A stretch of 64,000 nucleotides of DNA from Microbacterium testaceum StLB037 (lineage in GTDB: Bacteria > Actinomycetota > Actinomycetes > Actinomycetales > Microbacteriaceae). The notes under the pieces were generated by a model that was not told the DNA's origin, ran no database searches, and was given only the letters and a program-made list of their open reading frames with translations. The position numbers were made by a program, and so were the translations under genes. Shown here piece by piece: positions 55,792-64,000 of this stretch; the first letter of the stretch is position 1, and each line of letters opens with the position of its first letter. Where the stretch lies: contig NZ_VTQH01000002.1 in NCBI RefSeq assembly GCF_008763945.1, forward strand, positions 426,578-490,577, in the 5' to 3' direction.

Positions 55792-56955
55792 ATGAGGCTG
55801 CCGTTCGCTGCATCGACGCGTTCGTCCGTGGGTTTGGAGTGGGAGCTCATGCTCGCCGACCGCGAGACGGGCGACCTGGTCCCCCGCGCGCCGGAGATCC
55901 TCGACCAGCTCGAAGAGGAGACCGCCCTCGAGCGCTTCACCGTCACCGGTGAGCTCCTCACCAACACCGTCGAGGTCACCAGCGGGGTCGGACACACCGT
56001 CGCCGAGGCGGTCGACGACATCGCCGACGCCATCTGCGCCCTGCGGGAGGAGACCGAGCCGCGCGGGGTCGAGATCCTGTGCGCCGGCAGCCACCCCTTC
56101 GCGCAGTGGTTCGACCAAGAGGTCACCGACAAGACGCGCTACCACTCCCTCATCGAGCGCACCCAGTGGTGGGGCCGCAACATGATGATCTGGGGCATTC
56201 ACGTGCACGTCGGCGTCGACGACGTCGAGAAGGTCATTCCGATCGTCAACGCCTTGAACGTCTACCTCCCCCACCTCCAGGCCCTGTCGGCATCCAGCCC
56301 CTTCTGGGCGGGCGAGCGCACCGGCTACGCCTCCAACCGCGCCCTCGTCTTCCAGCAGCTGCCCACCGCGGGGCTGCCCTGGCAGCTCGACTCGTGGGGC
56401 GACTTCGAGAGCTACCTCGACGACATGGTTCGGACGGGAGTGATGGCGGATGCCAGCGAGGTGCGCTGGGACATCCGTCCGGCGCCCAAGTGGGGCACGG
56501 TCGAGATCCGCGCCTGCGACGGTATGTCGACCCTCCCCGAGCTCGCCGCGGTGGCGGCGCTCGCGCAGACCCTCGTGGAGCACTTCTCGCGGCTGCTCGA
56601 CCAGGGGCGCGAGCTTCCCGGCATCCCGCCCTGGTATGCGCGCGAGAACAAATGGCGTGCGGCGCGGTACGGCCTCGAGGCCCGCGTGATCGTCGACCGC
56701 GAGGGAACACAGCGGCCCGTCGTCGAGCACCTGCGCGAGACGATGGAGGAGCTCGCCGACGTCGCCCTCGAGCTGCACTGCGCCAAAGAGTTCGCGAGCC
56801 TCGAGACGATCCTCGCCACCGGCGGGAGTTCGGCGCGGCAGATCGCGGTGGCGGAGGCGGCCGACGGCGACCTGCGCGCGGTCGTGCAGCACCTCATCCG
56901 GGAGTTCCGCGGCGGCCCCACCCTGCGCGAGCACCTGGCGGCGTTGCGCGTCTAG
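55792..56955 (+). CDS. carboxylate-amine ligase, YbdK type (glutamate-cysteine ligase family 2)
   Basis: A 387-residue member of the GCS2 family, which has weak gamma-glutamylcysteine ligase activity in E. coli. Visible motifs: SSVGLEWELMLADRETGDL, TGELLTNTVEVTSG, MIWGIHVHVGVDD, ASSPFWAGERTGYASNRA and KWGTVEIRACDGM. Actinobacteria use mycothiol rather than glutathione, so the natural product is uncertain. CAGACT lies 7 bases before the ATG, consistent with leaderless expression. Confidence 0.88.
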   Translation: MRLPFAASTRSSVGLEWELMLADRETGDLVPRAPEILDQLEEETALERFTVTGELLTNTVEVTSGVGHTVAEAVDDIADAICALREETEPRGVEILCAGSHPFAQWFDQEVTDKTRYHSLIERTQWWGRNMMIWGIHVHVGVDDVEKVIPIVNALNVYLPHLQALSASSPFWAGERTGYASNRALVFQQLPTAGLPWQLDSWGDFESYLDDMVRTGVMADASEVRWDIRPAPKWGTVEIRACDGMSTLPELAAVAALAQTLVEHFSRLLDQGRELPGIPPWYARENKWRAARYGLEARVIVDREGTQRPVVEHLRETMEELADVALELHCAKEFASLETILATGGSSARQIAVAEAADGDLRAVVQHLIREFRGGPTLREHLAALRV

Positions 56956-57046
56956 AGCGGGATCTCCGCACTCGTTCCCCGGTGGGCACACCTCGCCGGA
57001 GCACGCCGCGACGCTCATTGTCCAGAGCGGGATTCCGCGCTCGTTC
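56954..57046 (+). repeat. direct repeat pair, 23-24 bp
   Basis: AGAGCGGGAT ... CGTTC occurs at 56954-56977 and 57024-57046, 70 bp apart, with the first copy starting at the stop of the YbdK gene. The copies differ at two or three positions. The first copy is next to the stop codon, so the pair occupies the intergenic space before the SGNH gene. Confidence 0.7.
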
Positions 57047-57073
57047 ATAGGCGAACCCTTCTAGGATCACGTC

Positions 57074-57799
57074 ATGACCTGGGCTCGCCGCGCCGCCGTG
57101 GCTTCGCTGACCGCGCTCTCGGCGGGTGCGATCGCGCTGCTCTCGGGGTGCGCCGCCGGTCCCGCCGCCCCCGCCGCGCTGCCCACCTTCGCCGCACCCG
57201 CCCTGCAGGCGAGCCCGTCGCCGACCTCGACCTCGTCGGCCCCGCTGCGCGTGGTCACCCTCGGCGATTCGCTCATGTCGGGTTTCAACCTCGAGCCCGA
57301 CCAGGCGTGGCCGGTCCTCCTGGCCGCGCGGGCGCACGTGTCGCTCACCAATCTCGCGTGCCCGGGCATGGGATTCGTCGTGCAGGGCGACTGCGGCACG
57401 GCCTACGCGGGCTTCGTCCCCGCGGTGGCGGCCCTGCAACCGCAGCTGCTCATCGTGGAGTCCTCGAGCAACGACTTCTGGGAAGACGAGGACGAGATCC
57501 GCGCCGACACCGCCAACACGCTCGACGCTCTGCATTCCGCGGCGCCCGACGCGCGCATCGTCGGCCTCAGCACGATCTGGAACGACGACGCCGACGTGCC
57601 CCCCGACACCAAGCTCACCTCCGACGCCCTGAAGGACGCCGTCAACAATGTCGGCGGGACCTTCATCGACGTGGGGCAGCCGCTCGCGGGCCACCCGGAG
57701 TGGATGCAGGACGACGACGTGCACCCCACCCCGCGCGGGCAGCGCGCGATCGAGCAGACGGTGATGTCGGCGCTGCAGGACGCGGACGTCCTGCCCTGA
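57074..57799 (+). CDS. SGNH/GDSL hydrolase lipoprotein
   Basis: A 241-residue secreted esterase/lipase-like protein. Signal peptide with lipobox LLSGC (Cys26), a Pro/Ser/Thr linker, then block I VVTLGDSLMSGFN (Ser66), a Gly/Asn block (ESSSNDFW) and block V DDDVHPTPRG with the Asp and His of the catalytic triad. TAGGAT lies exactly 6 bases before the ATG (leaderless). Substrate unknown. Confidence 0.88.
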   Translation: MTWARRAAVASLTALSAGAIALLSGCAAGPAAPAALPTFAAPALQASPSPTSTSSAPLRVVTLGDSLMSGFNLEPDQAWPVLLAARAHVSLTNLACPGMGFVVQGDCGTAYAGFVPAVAALQPQLLIVESSSNDFWEDEDEIRADTANTLDALHSAAPDARIVGLSTIWNDDADVPPDTKLTSDALKDAVNNVGGTFIDVGQPLAGHPEWMQDDDVHPTPRGQRAIEQTVMSALQDADVLP

Positions 57800-57824
57800 A
57801 CGAGCCGGGTGTCAGCCCCGCCCG

Positions 57825-57895
57825 AACGGTTCGCCCCGGCGGAACGGGTCTTCCCGGCGGAACGGGCTAGCCCCGGCGGACCCGGTCAGCCCCGG
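57825..57895 (+). repeat. 18-19-bp tandem repeat at the ffh 3' end
   Basis: Four units start at 57825, 57843, 57861 and 57880; the best two read AACGGTTCGCCCCGGCGG and AACGGGTCTTCCCGGCGG. The last overlaps the ffh stop codon. It fills the gap between convergent SGNH and ffh genes; no standard terminator is visible there, so it may fold instead. Confidence 0.75.
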
Positions 57896-59430
57896 CCGAG
57901 CATCTTCTGCAGCTCGGCGAGATCGGCCTCGCTCGGCGTCTTCTGGCCGCCCAGGCCGAAGCCCGAACCGGTGGCGGGCGCGGATGCCGCGATGCCGGCG
58001 TTCTCGGCTGCACGCTTGGCCGGGTTTCCCGACCGCGAACCCTTGGCCTTCTGCTGCTTGCCGCGCTTCGACGACGCACTCGGCTTGCCGCCGATCGGTC
58101 CCATGCCGGGAATGTTGGGCACTCCGCCGCGCGCGACCGTCTTCATCATCTTCGCGGCCTGATCGAAGCGCTGCACGAGCTGGTTGACGTCGGTGACGGT
58201 CATGCCCGAACCGCGGGCGATGCGCAGGCGACGCGAGCCGTTCAGCATCTTCGGGTTGCGACGCTCGGCCACCGTCATGGAACGGATGATCGCCTCGGTG
58301 CGGTCGATCTCGCGCTCGTCGAAGTCGTCGAGCTGCTGCTTCATGTTCCCCATGCCCGGGAGCATCCCGAGCATCTTCTTCATGGAGCCCATCTTCTTCA
58401 TCTGCTGCATCTGCTCGAGGAAGTCCTCGAGGGTGAAGGTCTCGGTCGCGAGCTTCTCGGCGACCTTCATCGCCTCGGCCTCGTCGAACGCCGACTGGGC
58501 CTGCTCGATCAGGGTGAGGATGTCACCGAGGTCGAGGATGCGGGATGCCATGCGGTCGGGGTGGAAGGGCTCGACGTCGTCGAGGCCTTCTCCGGTCGAG
58601 GCGAAGATGATGGGGCGACCGGTGACCGAGGCGACCGACAGCGCGGCTCCACCGCGGGCGTCGCCGTCGAGCTTCGACAGCACGACGCCGGTGAAGTCGA
58701 CGCCGTCTTGGAAGGCCTTCGCCGTGTTGACGGCATCCTGACCGATCATCGCGTCGATGACGAACAGCACCTCGTCGGGCTGCGTCGCCTTGCGGATGTC
58801 GGCGGCCTGCTTCATCAGCTCGGCGTCGACGCCGAGGCGACCGGCGGTGTCGATGATGACGATGTCGTACTGCTGACGCGTGGCGTAGGCGACGCCGTCG
58901 CGGGCCACCTTGACGGGGTCGCCCACTCCGTTGCCGGGCTCGGGCGCGAAGATGGTGGCCCCGGCGCGCTCGGCGACGACCTGGAGCTGGTTGACGGCGT
59001 TGGGGCGCTGGAGGTCGCACGCGACCAGGAGCGGCGTGTGGCCGTCCTTCTCGAGCATCTTGGCGAGCTTGCCGGCGAAAGTGGTCTTACCGGAGCCCTG
59101 GAGGCCGGCGAGCATGATGACCGTGGGCGGGTTCTTCGCGAACTGCAGGCGTCGCTGCTGACCGCCCAGGATGCCGATGAGCTCGTCGTTGACGATCTGC
59201 ACGACCTGCTGCGCGGGGTTCAGCGCCCGGTTGACCTCGTCGCCGAGGGCGCGCTCGCGTACCGCGGCGGTGAACTCCTTGACCACGGGCAGGGCCACGT
59301 CGGCGTCGAGGAGGGCGCGACGGATCTCGCGCACCGTCCCGTCGACGTCGGCGGGCGTGAGCTGGCCCTTCTTCCGGAGGTTGCGGAAGGTCTCTGTGAG
59401 CCGGTCGGAGAGGGTGCCGAAAGTCGCCAT
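57886..59430 (-). CDS. ffh: signal recognition particle protein Ffh
   Basis: GTPase that binds signal sequences and SRP RNA and meets FtsY at the membrane. The 514 residues contain the N domain, the G domain with LAGLQGSGKTTFAGKL (109-116), VIIDTAGRLG, SKLDGDARGG and the M domain rich in Met (EQMQQMKKMGSMKKMLGMLP; RRLRIARGSGMTV binds 4.5S RNA). The C-terminal tail of about 65 residues is extended. TAAACT lies 9 bases before the ATG. FtsY is encoded 3.5 kb away on the same strand. Confidence 0.97.
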   Translation of the reverse strand: MATFGTLSDRLTETFRNLRKKGQLTPADVDGTVREIRRALLDADVALPVVKEFTAAVRERALGDEVNRALNPAQQVVQIVNDELIGILGGQQRRLQFAKNPPTVIMLAGLQGSGKTTFAGKLAKMLEKDGHTPLLVACDLQRPNAVNQLQVVAERAGATIFAPEPGNGVGDPVKVARDGVAYATRQQYDIVIIDTAGRLGVDAELMKQAADIRKATQPDEVLFVIDAMIGQDAVNTAKAFQDGVDFTGVVLSKLDGDARGGAALSVASVTGRPIIFASTGEGLDDVEPFHPDRMASRILDLGDILTLIEQAQSAFDEAEAMKVAEKLATETFTLEDFLEQMQQMKKMGSMKKMLGMLPGMGNMKQQLDDFDEREIDRTEAIIRSMTVAERRNPKMLNGSRRLRIARGSGMTVTDVNQLVQRFDQAAKMMKTVARGGVPNIPGMGPIGGKPSASSKRGKQQKAKGSRSGNPAKRAAENAGIAASAPATGSGFGLGGQKTPSEADLAELQKMLGRG

Positions 59431-59597
59431 GATGCAACGAGTTTACGCGGGACGCGGTCCCTCCGCCGCCGTCCTCGTCGTCGCGGGCGCGGCGCTTCGG
59501 GCACAGCCTCGGTGATTCGCGTATCCTCAGCCCGATTCGGCCGGATGCCACGGAGCCTGCGCAGATCTCGGAGCGTGTGCCGCACTCCCCACCGCCG

Positions 59598-60146
59598 TCA
59601 CGCCAGGGCGAGCGCCGCCTCGAGGACCTCGACGAGCGGACGCCCCGATGCGGTGCGGTCAGCCCAGGCCCAGACGGCCGCCAGAACCGCGGCCGCGAGG
59701 GCGCCCGCGCGGACGTGAGCGGCGAGTTCCGGCATCCCGTCTCGCACGCACCGCGCCGCGAGCTCGCGCTGGAGGCGGAACTGACGCACGGCACGGTCGC
59801 GGTCGAGCTCGGCGGAGATGCCCATGGCGTCCGCGTTGGTGATCGCGAGGGCGAGCGCGTCGGGGGCGAGACCCTCGCCGATGCCCGCCAGACTCTCGTC
59901 GACCGCCTCCCCCTCGCGCAGCCGCGCGATCGCGGCATCCGCCTGCTCGTCGAAACCCGACCACAGCACGTCGCTCTTCGCGGAGAAGTAGTTGAAGAAG
60001 CTCGATCGGCTCACGCCCGCGCGCCGCGTGATGTCGGACACGCTGGTCGCGTCGTACCCCTGCTCGAGGAACAGTTCGCACGCGGCCTCGGACAGGACTT
60101 CGCGCGACGAGGCGCGGGGTCGTCCGCTTCGAGGCTCGGGGGTCAC
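59598..60146 (-). CDS. TetR family transcription regulator
   Basis: A 182-residue repressor-type protein. N-terminal helix-turn-helix: [20 protein letters not shown] then [19 protein letters not shown]; the ligand-binding C-terminal domain (about 80-182) is Ala-rich. GTG start with TAGGCT exactly 6 bases upstream (leaderless). It is divergent from lipB with a 64-bp spacer containing CACGTG, so it may act on lipB-lipA or itself; no ligand is predicted. Confidence 0.88.
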   Translation of the reverse strand: MTPEPRSGRPRASSREVLSEAACELFLEQGYDATSVSDITRRAGVSRSSFFNYFSAKSDVLWSGFDEQADAAIARLREGEAVDESLAGIGEGLAPDALALAITNADAMGISAELDRDRAVRQFRLQRELAARCVRDGMPELAAHVRAGALAAAVLAAVWAWADRTASGRPLVEVLEAALALA

Positions 60147-60210
60147 GGCTCCAGCCTACGGGCGCACCCCACGTGTATTCTTGGACGCAATTCAACATCG
60201 GAGGCGGTCG

Positions 60211-60849
60211 ATGATCGACATCCACCACGTGGGCCTGTCCCCGCACTACGTCCCGTACCTCGACGGGTGGGCGCACCAGCGCCGCATCCACGCCGACGTC
60301 GTCGCGGGGACCCGGGCCGACACCCTGCTGCTGCTCGAGCACGAGGCGGTCTACACCGCCGGCAAACGCACCGAGGCGCACGAGCGTCCCGACGACGGCA
60401 CCCCGGTGATCGACGTCGACCGCGGCGGCAAGATCACCTGGCACGGTCCGGGCCAGCTCGTGGGCTACCCGATCGTGCGGTTGCGCGAGCCGATCGACGT
60501 CGTCGCGCACGTGCGCCGGTTGGAGGGCCTGCTCATCCAGGCGCTCTCCGCTCACGGTGTCGACGGCTTCCGCGTCGAAGGGCGCAGCGGCGTCTGGGTC
60601 CGTCGCCCCCTCGGCGTCGACAAGGTCGCGGCGATCGGGGTCCGCGTCGAAAAAGGAGTGACGATGCACGGCTTCGCCGTCAACTGCGACAACACCCTCG
60701 CCGGCTTCCGGCACATCGTGCCGTGCGGGATCACGGATGCCGGGGTGACCACGGTGAGCGAGGTGCTCGGCGCCGACGTCTCCCCCGCCGACCTCGTCCC
60801 GGCGATCGAGCGCGTGTTCCGCGCCGAGTACGCGGCGGTGGCGGCGTGA
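60211..60849 (+). CDS. lipB: lipoyl(octanoyl) transferase
   Basis: Moves octanoate from acyl carrier protein to lipoyl domains of 2-oxoacid dehydrogenases. The 212 residues have [34 protein letters not shown] and the catalytic dyad Lys138 ([10 protein letters not shown]) and Cys172 (HIVPCGI). ATG 60211 follows GGAGG. TATTCT about 30 bases upstream is a likely -10. The stop overlaps the lipA GTG, so LipB and LipA are coupled, acting in sequence. Confidence 0.96.
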   Translation: MIDIHHVGLSPHYVPYLDGWAHQRRIHADVVAGTRADTLLLLEHEAVYTAGKRTEAHERPDDGTPVIDVDRGGKITWHGPGQLVGYPIVRLREPIDVVAHVRRLEGLLIQALSAHGVDGFRVEGRSGVWVRRPLGVDKVAAIGVRVEKGVTMHGFAVNCDNTLAGFRHIVPCGITDAGVTTVSEVLGADVSPADLVPAIERVFRAEYAAVAA

Positions 60850-61880
60850 GCGCCTGCGGGACCGGGAACGCCGGGGCCCCGGCATCCACCGCTCCGAACG
60901 GTCGGAAGCTTCTGCGACTCGAGGTGCGCAACGCCGAGACGCCGATCGAGCGCAAACCCGAGTGGATCAAGACCAAGGCCAAGATGGGGCCCGAGTACAC
61001 GGCGCTGCAGAACCTCGTGAAGACGGAGGAGCTGCACACGGTCTGCCAGGAGGCCGGCTGCCCCAACATCTTCGAGTGCTGGGAGGACCGCGAGGCCACC
61101 TTCCTCATCGGCGGATCGCAGTGCACGCGCCGCTGCGACTTCTGCCAGATCGACACCGGCAAGCCCGCTGATTACGACCGCGACGAGCCCCGCCGCGTCG
61201 CCGAGAGCGTGACGCGCATGCAGTTGCGCTACGCCACGGTGACCGGCGTCGCCCGCGACGACCTGCCCGACGAGGGCGCGTGGCTGCACGCCGAGACCGT
61301 GCGGCGCATCCACGCCGAGAACCCGGGTACGGGCGTCGAGATCCTCGCTACGGACTTCTCGGGCAACCCGGCGCACCTCGAGGAGGTCTTCTCGTCGCGG
61401 CCCGAGGTCTTCGCGCACAACGTCGAGACGGTCCCCCGTATCTTCAAGCGGATCCGCCCGGCCTTCCGGTACGAGCGCTCGCTCGGGGTGCTGAGCGCGG
61501 CGCGCGACGCCGGACTCATCACGAAGTCGAACCTCATCCTCGGCATGGGCGAGGAGCCCGAAGAGGTCGTGCAGGCCCTCGAAGACCTGCACGCCGCGGG
61601 CACCGACATCATCACGATCACGCAGTACCTCCGGCCCACCCCGCGCCACCTCCCCGTGCAGCGCTGGGTCAAGCCGGCGGAGTTCGTCGAGTTCAAGGAA
61701 GAGGCTGAGCGCATCGGCTTCCTGGGCGTGCTCGCGGGTCCCCTCGTGCGCTCCTCCTACCGCGCCGGACGCCTCTGGGCGCAGTCGATGGTGTCGAAGG
61801 GCCGCGAGATCCCGCCGCACCTCTCGCACCTCGCGAAGGACATCGCGGCAGCGGACGCCGGCTTCGCTCAGGCGGTGTGA
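60846..61880 (+). CDS. lipA: lipoyl synthase (radical SAM)
   Basis: Inserts two sulfurs into the octanoyl group. The 344 residues contain the auxiliary cluster Cys67, Cys72, Cys78 ([12 protein letters not shown]) and the SAM cluster Cys93, Cys97, Cys100 (CTRRCDFC), plus [14 protein letters not shown], and the C-terminal RSSYRAG with the Ser that ligates the auxiliary cluster. GTG start inside the lipB stop. The last gene of the pair; it converges on the next gene at 8 bp, with no clear terminator. Confidence 0.97.
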   Translation: MSACGTGNAGAPASTAPNGRKLLRLEVRNAETPIERKPEWIKTKAKMGPEYTALQNLVKTEELHTVCQEAGCPNIFECWEDREATFLIGGSQCTRRCDFCQIDTGKPADYDRDEPRRVAESVTRMQLRYATVTGVARDDLPDEGAWLHAETVRRIHAENPGTGVEILATDFSGNPAHLEEVFSSRPEVFAHNVETVPRIFKRIRPAFRYERSLGVLSAARDAGLITKSNLILGMGEEPEEVVQALEDLHAAGTDIITITQYLRPTPRHLPVQRWVKPAEFVEFKEEAERIGFLGVLAGPLVRSSYRAGRLWAQSMVSKGREIPPHLSHLAKDIAAADAGFAQAV

Positions 61881-61887
61881 GCGCGGG

Positions 61888-62316
61888 TCAGACCGGCCAG
61901 ATGTAGGGCAGGTCGTCGGGAACGTCCCCGAACCGGGGCACGTAGAACTCGGCGTCCTTGCGGACGAGGTTGGACCGGTGAGCGAGGTGGAACGCCTCGT
62001 CGCCGAGCCACGGCGGCAGGTCGAGCTCGCTCTGCGAGAGACCGTCGACCTCGGGCGCGAAGACGCGGATCTTCTCGCGCACCGTGTCGGCGCGCCCCTG
62101 CGCGATCCACTCGTCGGTCATGACGAGCCCGTACGACACGAGGGCGGGAAGATGCCCGTCCCACATCTTCGCGGCGGGGTGGTGTCGCCAGCCGTGGTCG
62201 GGCACCGTGAGAGCCCGCAGCAGCTGGAAGGTCTCGACGCGCTGCTTGCCGAGGCGCTTGAGGTCGAGCACGCGGGCCGAGTCGACGAACGAGGGGTACG
62301 GCAGGAAGGTCTGCAC
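61888..62316 (-). CDS. MSMEG_6728-like protein (pyrimidine dimer glycosylase-related)
   Basis: A 142-residue protein with the actinobacterial signature QTFLPYPSFVDSARVLD, LGKQRVETFQLLRAL, GWRHHPAAKMWDGH, similar by eye to the family linked to T4 endonuclease V-type pyrimidine dimer DNA glycosylase. DNA repair of UV damage is plausible but not shown. GTG start four bases after the stop of the upstream DUF2004-like gene; the two form an operon. Confidence 0.75.
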   Translation of the reverse strand: MQTFLPYPSFVDSARVLDLKRLGKQRVETFQLLRALTVPDHGWRHHPAAKMWDGHLPALVSYGLVMTDEWIAQGRADTVREKIRVFAPEVDGLSQSELDLPPWLGDEAFHLAHRSNLVRKDAEFYVPRFGDVPDDLPYIWPV

Positions 62317-62320
62317 GCGC

Positions 62321-62821
62321 TCAGTCGGCGCTCGTGACCGACTGCACGCTGCCGTCGGAGGCGAGGTTGACCAGCAGGACGTCGTCCGTCGCGTCGGGGT
62401 CGAGGGCGTACTCGAGCACCGCGAACGGGTCGGCTCCTCCGTGCTCGTCGGCCAGGATCGTCATGCTCATCAGCTGCAGCGCCTTGATGACGTCGATGTG
62501 CGTATCGCCCGTGACGTCGGTGAGCAGGTCTTCCAGCTCGTCGCCGAGCAGCGTCTGCTGCTGGAGGATGTACTCGGTCACCTCGCTGGTGCGCGAGTCG
62601 AGCTCGTTGACCATCGCGTTGCGCGCTGCGAAGTCGATGGCTTCGAGCGACGAGACCATGGATGCCGCGACATCGAGCGCCTCGACCGACACGTCGTCCT
62701 GATCGGGTGCCGTGAGGTCCACCGTGACGCTCTGGTCGCCGAACTCGACGTTCTCACTCCAGAAGATCGACCCGTCGGGCCCCGACTCGAGGAGTCCGAA
62801 GAAGTCGTGCTCGATGGCCAT
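62321..62821 (-). CDS. DUF2004-like protein
   Basis: A 166-residue acidic protein (many Asp and Glu), starting MAIEHDFFGLLESGPDG, with two small beta-rich parts and a helical middle. Its features fit the DUF2004 family, function unknown. ATG 62821 follows GGAG; the longer upstream frame has no good site. It precedes the MSMEG_6728-like gene. Confidence 0.7.
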   Translation of the reverse strand: MAIEHDFFGLLESGPDGSIFWSENVEFGDQSVTVDLTAPDQDDVSVEALDVAASMVSSLEAIDFAARNAMVNELDSRTSEVTEYILQQQTLLGDELEDLLTDVTGDTHIDVIKALQLMSMTILADEHGGADPFAVLEYALDPDATDDVLLVNLASDGSVQSVTSAD

Positions 62822-62903
62822 GACTCCATGTAAGCATTCCGTTCGGTCTTCGGGAAGACGACCCGCCACGGTCGGCGCATGCGATAGAGGCGTGCGGTGA
62901 GGG

Positions 62904-63776
62904 CTAGTCGACGAGCGAGGCCGCGAACACGTGCGGGGTGAAACCGGTGAGGTCGTTGATGCCCTCGCCCTGACCGAGGAGCTTGACCGGGATGCCGGTG
63001 CGCTCCTGCACCGCGAGGACGAAGCCGCCCTTCGCCGAGCCGTCGAGCTTGGTCAGCACGAGGCCGGTGACTCCCGCGCTGTCGAGGAACGCCTGCGCCT
63101 GCATCAGGCCGTTCTGACCCGTGGTGGCATCCAGCACGAGGAGGACCTCGGCGATCGGCGCCTGCTTCTCGATAACGCGCTTGATCTTGCCGAGCTCATC
63201 CATGAGCCCGCCCTTGGTGTGCAGACGCCCGGCTGTGTCGACGAGGACGATCTCGGTCCCGGTCTCTTTCGCGTGCGCGACGGTCTGGAAGGCGACGGAT
63301 GCCGGATCCTGACCCTCGTGCTGGGGGCGGACGATGGTCGCTCCCCCGCGCTCTGCCCAGGTGGCGAGCTGGTCGACGGCCGCCGCGCGGAAGGTGTCGG
63401 CCGCCCCGACGGTGACGGTGCGGCCGTACCGCTGGAGGAACTTGGCGAACTTGCCGATGGTGGTGGTCTTGCCGACGCCGTTCACACCGACGACGAGCAC
63501 GACCGCCGGACGCTCGGTGAGCCGGAGCGTGGTGTCGAACTTCGCGAAGTGCTCTTCGAGCGTCTCCTTCAGCATGCGCTGCAGGTCGCGGGGGTCGGTC
63601 GTGCGGAACCGGTCGACCTTCTCACGCAGCTCGTCGATGAGGCGCTCGGTCACATCGGGGCCGAAGTCGGCCGTCAACAGCGCCGTCTCGAGGTCGTCCC
63701 ACGTGGTCTCGTCGATCGTGGGTTTGACGAACAACCCGCGCAGCGCGCGGCCCAGCGACCAGGAGTTCTCAGCCAT
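62904..63776 (-). CDS. ftsY: signal recognition particle receptor FtsY
   Basis: Membrane-associated SRP GTPase. The 290 residues show a short N domain without the long acidic A domain of E. coli, then VVGVNGVGKTTTIGKFA (97-104), ADTFRAAAVDQL, VLVDTAGRLHTKGG, LTKLDGSAKGGF and LGQGEGINDL. TAAGCT (63783-63788) lies 6 bases before the ATG and within the last codons of smc, so ftsY likely has its own promoter inside smc and a leaderless mRNA. Confidence 0.96.
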   Translation of the reverse strand: MAENSWSLGRALRGLFVKPTIDETTWDDLETALLTADFGPDVTERLIDELREKVDRFRTTDPRDLQRMLKETLEEHFAKFDTTLRLTERPAVVLVVGVNGVGKTTTIGKFAKFLQRYGRTVTVGAADTFRAAAVDQLATWAERGGATIVRPQHEGQDPASVAFQTVAHAKETGTEIVLVDTAGRLHTKGGLMDELGKIKRVIEKQAPIAEVLLVLDATTGQNGLMQAQAFLDSAGVTGLVLTKLDGSAKGGFVLAVQERTGIPVKLLGQGEGINDLTGFTPHVFAASLVD

Positions 63777-63780
63777 TGCT

Positions 63781-64000
63781 TCAGCTTACGGGGGCGGTCT
63801 CGTCGCGGGGCTCCGCGGCGGGCTCCTGCGCCGCGCGCGCGGCCGGACGGTCGCCGACCCGCTGGCCGACCACGGCCGAGACTCCGTCTTGGCGCATCGA
63901 CACCCCGTACAGCGCGTCGGCGATCTCCATCGTGCGCTTCTGGTGCGTGATGACGATGAGCTGGCTGCTCGCGCGGAGCTTCTCGAACACCCCCAGCAGT
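63781..64000 (-). CDS. smc: chromosome segregation protein SMC (C-terminal end)
   Basis: Only the last about 70 codons are present; the gene continues past the right edge. The visible part is the final ABC-head strand and H-loop region: [20 protein letters not shown] and [17 protein letters not shown], followed by a variable Ala/Arg/Glu-rich tail. SMC compacts and segregates the chromosome. It lies directly upstream of ftsY as in many actinobacteria and other bacteria. Confidence 0.9.
   Translation of the reverse strand, partial: LLGVFEKLRASSQLIVITHQKRTMEIADALYGVSMRQDGVSAVVGQRVGDRPAARAAQEPAAEPRDETAPVS

Overview
The window is about 70% GC and looks like the chromosome of an actinobacterium of the Microbacteriaceae, most likely Microbacterium. 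The evidence is the gene order (ettA, ssb, orn next to tRNA-His, clpS-DUF2017, gatCAB, ligA-mnmA-iscS, and the block smc-ftsY ... ffh ... rpsP-khpA-rimM-trmD ... rplS-lepB-rnhB-DUF2469-yraN-comM-dprA-xerC ... rpsB-tsf-pyrH-frr-cdsA), the many GTG starts, ATGA/GTGA overlaps, and -10 boxes placed 6-7 bases before start codons. It is core chromosome rather than a mobile region; accessory material is limited to about 42.1-45.2 kb.

Layout. 0-6.2 kb: a manganese-type (yybP-ykoY) riboswitch in front of an unknown gene that runs off the left edge, two acyl-CoA thioesterases, ettA, a lipoprotein and a single-stranded DNA-binding protein. 6.2-8.7 kb: a MocR-type regulator facing a YczE/YitT-like membrane protein, followed by a 17-bp tandem repeat. 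8.8-11.8 kb: tRNA-Arg, orn, tRNA-His, a small metallopeptidase, clpS, DUF2017, a P-loop kinase and a GerW-like protein. 11.9-16.7 kb: dinB and the gatCAB amidotransferase operon. 16.8-24 kb: an acyl-CoA ligase, a lipoprotein, ligA, mnmA and a cysteine desulfurase that can feed sulfur to MnmA. 24-30.4 kb: the alpha-glucan genes glgX, glgE and glgB. 30.5-36.9 kb: a TPR-thioredoxin, a membrane/lipoprotein gene, an AI-2E family permease, a hydrolase, a transglycosylase-like protein and a DivIVA-motif protein. 36.9-41.5 kb: cdsA-frr-pyrH-tsf-rpsB, read right to left, with internal hairpins and a structured rpsB leader. 41.6-45.2 kb: an M23-like protein whose frame runs antisense into a DUF3060 lipoprotein gene, a repeat-rich intergenic stretch, and a DUF222/HNH endonuclease gene with an internal 21-bp minisatellite. 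45.3-55.6 kb: the recombination/competence and ribosome-maturation block. 55.8-64 kb: a YbdK-type ligase, an SGNH hydrolase, ffh, a TetR regulator opposite lipB-lipA, two small genes, ftsY and the end of smc.

The strongest unexplained signal is not a gene. The heptamer GGATGCC (complement GGCATCC) occurs about 80 times by eye in 64 kb, roughly equally in both orientations, against about 15 expected from base composition. It often creates otherwise uncommon codons (GCA TCC, GAT GCC), and five times it forms a close inverted pair in a hairpin. That pattern resembles DNA uptake sequences of Neisseria and Haemophilus, and the window carries comM, dprA and an ssb; this link is inference only. Other points are the riboswitch, about 17 apparently leaderless genes, the M23/DUF3060 antisense overlap, and several unannotated tandem or inverted repeats.
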